Assembly: GCA_035288405.1 (NCBI GenBank)
Contig: DATEAK010000318.1
Span: 1-6,209 of the forward strand
Length of the DNA stretch: 6,209 bases
Direction of reading: 5' to 3'
From: JACPSX01 sp035288405 [NCBI: bacterium]
GTDB lineage: Bacteria; JACPSX01
Shown here: positions 5,803 to 6,209 of the stretch, piece after piece
Layout: each line of letters begins with the position of its first letter
Numbering within the stretch: the stretch's first letter is position 1
The notes under the pieces: model-generated
The model's input: only the letters and a program-made list of their open reading frames with translations
What the model was told of the DNA's origin: nothing
The model's database searches: none
Program-made: the position numbers and the translations under genes

Positions 5803-5835
5803 GACATCCTCGCTGAACATCTTGAAGAATTATTC

Positions 5836-5844
5836 ATTATACCA
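5836..5844 (-). promoter_or_regulatory. Extended -10 promoter of the small antitoxin gene
   Basis: On the minus strand TGGTATAAT gives a perfect TATAAT (5836-5841) with the upstream TG of an extended -10 element. The position 17 nt upstream reads AGCGAT, so there is no good -35, as is usual for extended -10 promoters. Transcription would start near 5829 and leave a leader of about 26 nt containing GAGG before ATG 5802. Confidence 0.55.
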
Positions 5845-5929
5845 GTTTCAGAGAGCCCATCGCTAAGTGAAAGTCAGGCCAGAACTACACCGCAGAGAAG
5901 ACAAACTGCTTCCAGCGACCCGCACAAGA

Positions 5930-6209
5930 CTAAGCAAGGCCGTTGCAGTATTCTTCGAACGAGCTATATTCATCGATGTTCCCGTCGACGGCCGGGAGAA
6001 ACCAAGATTTTATTGTATTCCGCGAACCTTCATCCGGATTGACGACAGCTAATCTCGGGCGGGAATCAGAACCAAGATTTGGGACGATGAAGTTCCTCAA
6101 GAATAGCTCGCGAGCTTTGCGGTCGTATGCGGGGAATGAGTATCCAACCACTGTCAACTTATCGGCTCCTTTTAGACAATTTGCCGCAGTCTCCCAAGCA
6201 ACCTCCAGA
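5930..6209 (-). CDS. SIR2-like domain protein, C-terminal fragment (enters from right edge)
   Basis: The minus-strand frame is open from the window edge to TAG at 5932-5930, giving 92 residues of C-terminus. The order WETAANCLKGADKLTVVGYSFPAYDRKARELFL, then PRLAVVNPDEGSRN, then SSFEEYCNGL is the pattern seen at the end of bacterial SIR2-like domains: a helix before ADxLxVVGYS-P--D, a helix, then a VVNPD strand. SIR2-like proteins bind or break down NAD, and many act in phage defence (ThsA, DSR and SIR2-HerA types), while others have no known role. The catalytic part and any effector or sensor domains are outside the window, so activity cannot be judged. A TTG at 6157 looks like a start but sits in the middle of the conserved strand. 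The antitoxin gene follows 127 nt downstream with its own promoter. Confidence 0.62.
   Translation of the reverse strand, partial: LEVAWETAANCLKGADKLTVVGYSFPAYDRKARELFLRNFIVPNLGSDSRPRLAVVNPDEGSRNTIKSWFLPAVDGNIDEYSSFEEYCNGLA

Noticed and set aside
5437-6042. 201-codon plus-strand open frame
   Set aside because: It lies opposite the antitoxin genes and the SIR2-like tail; the minus-strand reading has recognisable family patterns and a consensus promoter, this one has none.
1-6209. CRISPR array, tRNA or rRNA genes
   Set aside because: I saw no regularly spaced direct repeats, no tRNA-like cloverleaf and no rRNA-like stretch.

Overview
The window looks like a piece of a GC-rich bacterial chromosome, possibly an environmental or metagenomic contig. 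It carries a NitT/TauT-type (nitrate/sulfonate/taurine class) ABC importer, an HpnD-like squalene/phytoene synthase (hopanoid-type isoprenoid chemistry), a divergent Asp/Glu-racemase/maleate-isomerase-like protein and short dispersed palindromes. This mix is common in Desulfobacterota (Deltaproteobacteria) and NC10/Rokubacteria-like lineages. That placement is an inference; no rRNA or marker gene is present. The genes mostly end in TAG or TAA, and the standard code fits.

Left part (1-2123, minus strand): an EamA-family drug/metabolite transporter with a GTG start, then a good sigma70-like promoter (1113-1141) driving an ABC ATPase. The ATPase is followed 59 nt later by the N-terminus of a secreted substrate-binding protein that runs off the left edge. 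ATPase plus binding protein form an importer operon whose permease must lie outside the window.

Middle (2124-3821, plus strand): an HpnD-like presqualene diphosphate/phytoene synthase is divergent from the EamA gene and has its own candidate promoter. About 400 nt without a recognisable gene follow, holding a strong REP-like hairpin and a short IS-end-like motif. Then comes a small two-helix membrane protein (2TM domain).

Right part (3822-6209, minus strand): in transcription order, the C-terminal end of a SIR2-like protein entering from the right edge; a small Phd/YefM-like antitoxin with an extended -10 promoter; the remnant of a ribbon-helix-helix (VapB-like) antitoxin that needs two frame changes to read through; an Asp/Glu racemase/maleate isomerase-like gene broken by one in-frame TGA; and an intact single-domain cupin. 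A dispersed palindromic repeat sits between the last two and supplies the racemase-like gene's stop codon. No toxin gene was recognised beside either antitoxin.

The main points of interest are the decay, or possible sequence error, concentrated between about 4690 and 5620, the racemase-like protein that lacks the usual catalytic cysteines, and the SIR2-like fragment next to toxin-antitoxin debris. I see no clear evidence of a complete new system inside this window.
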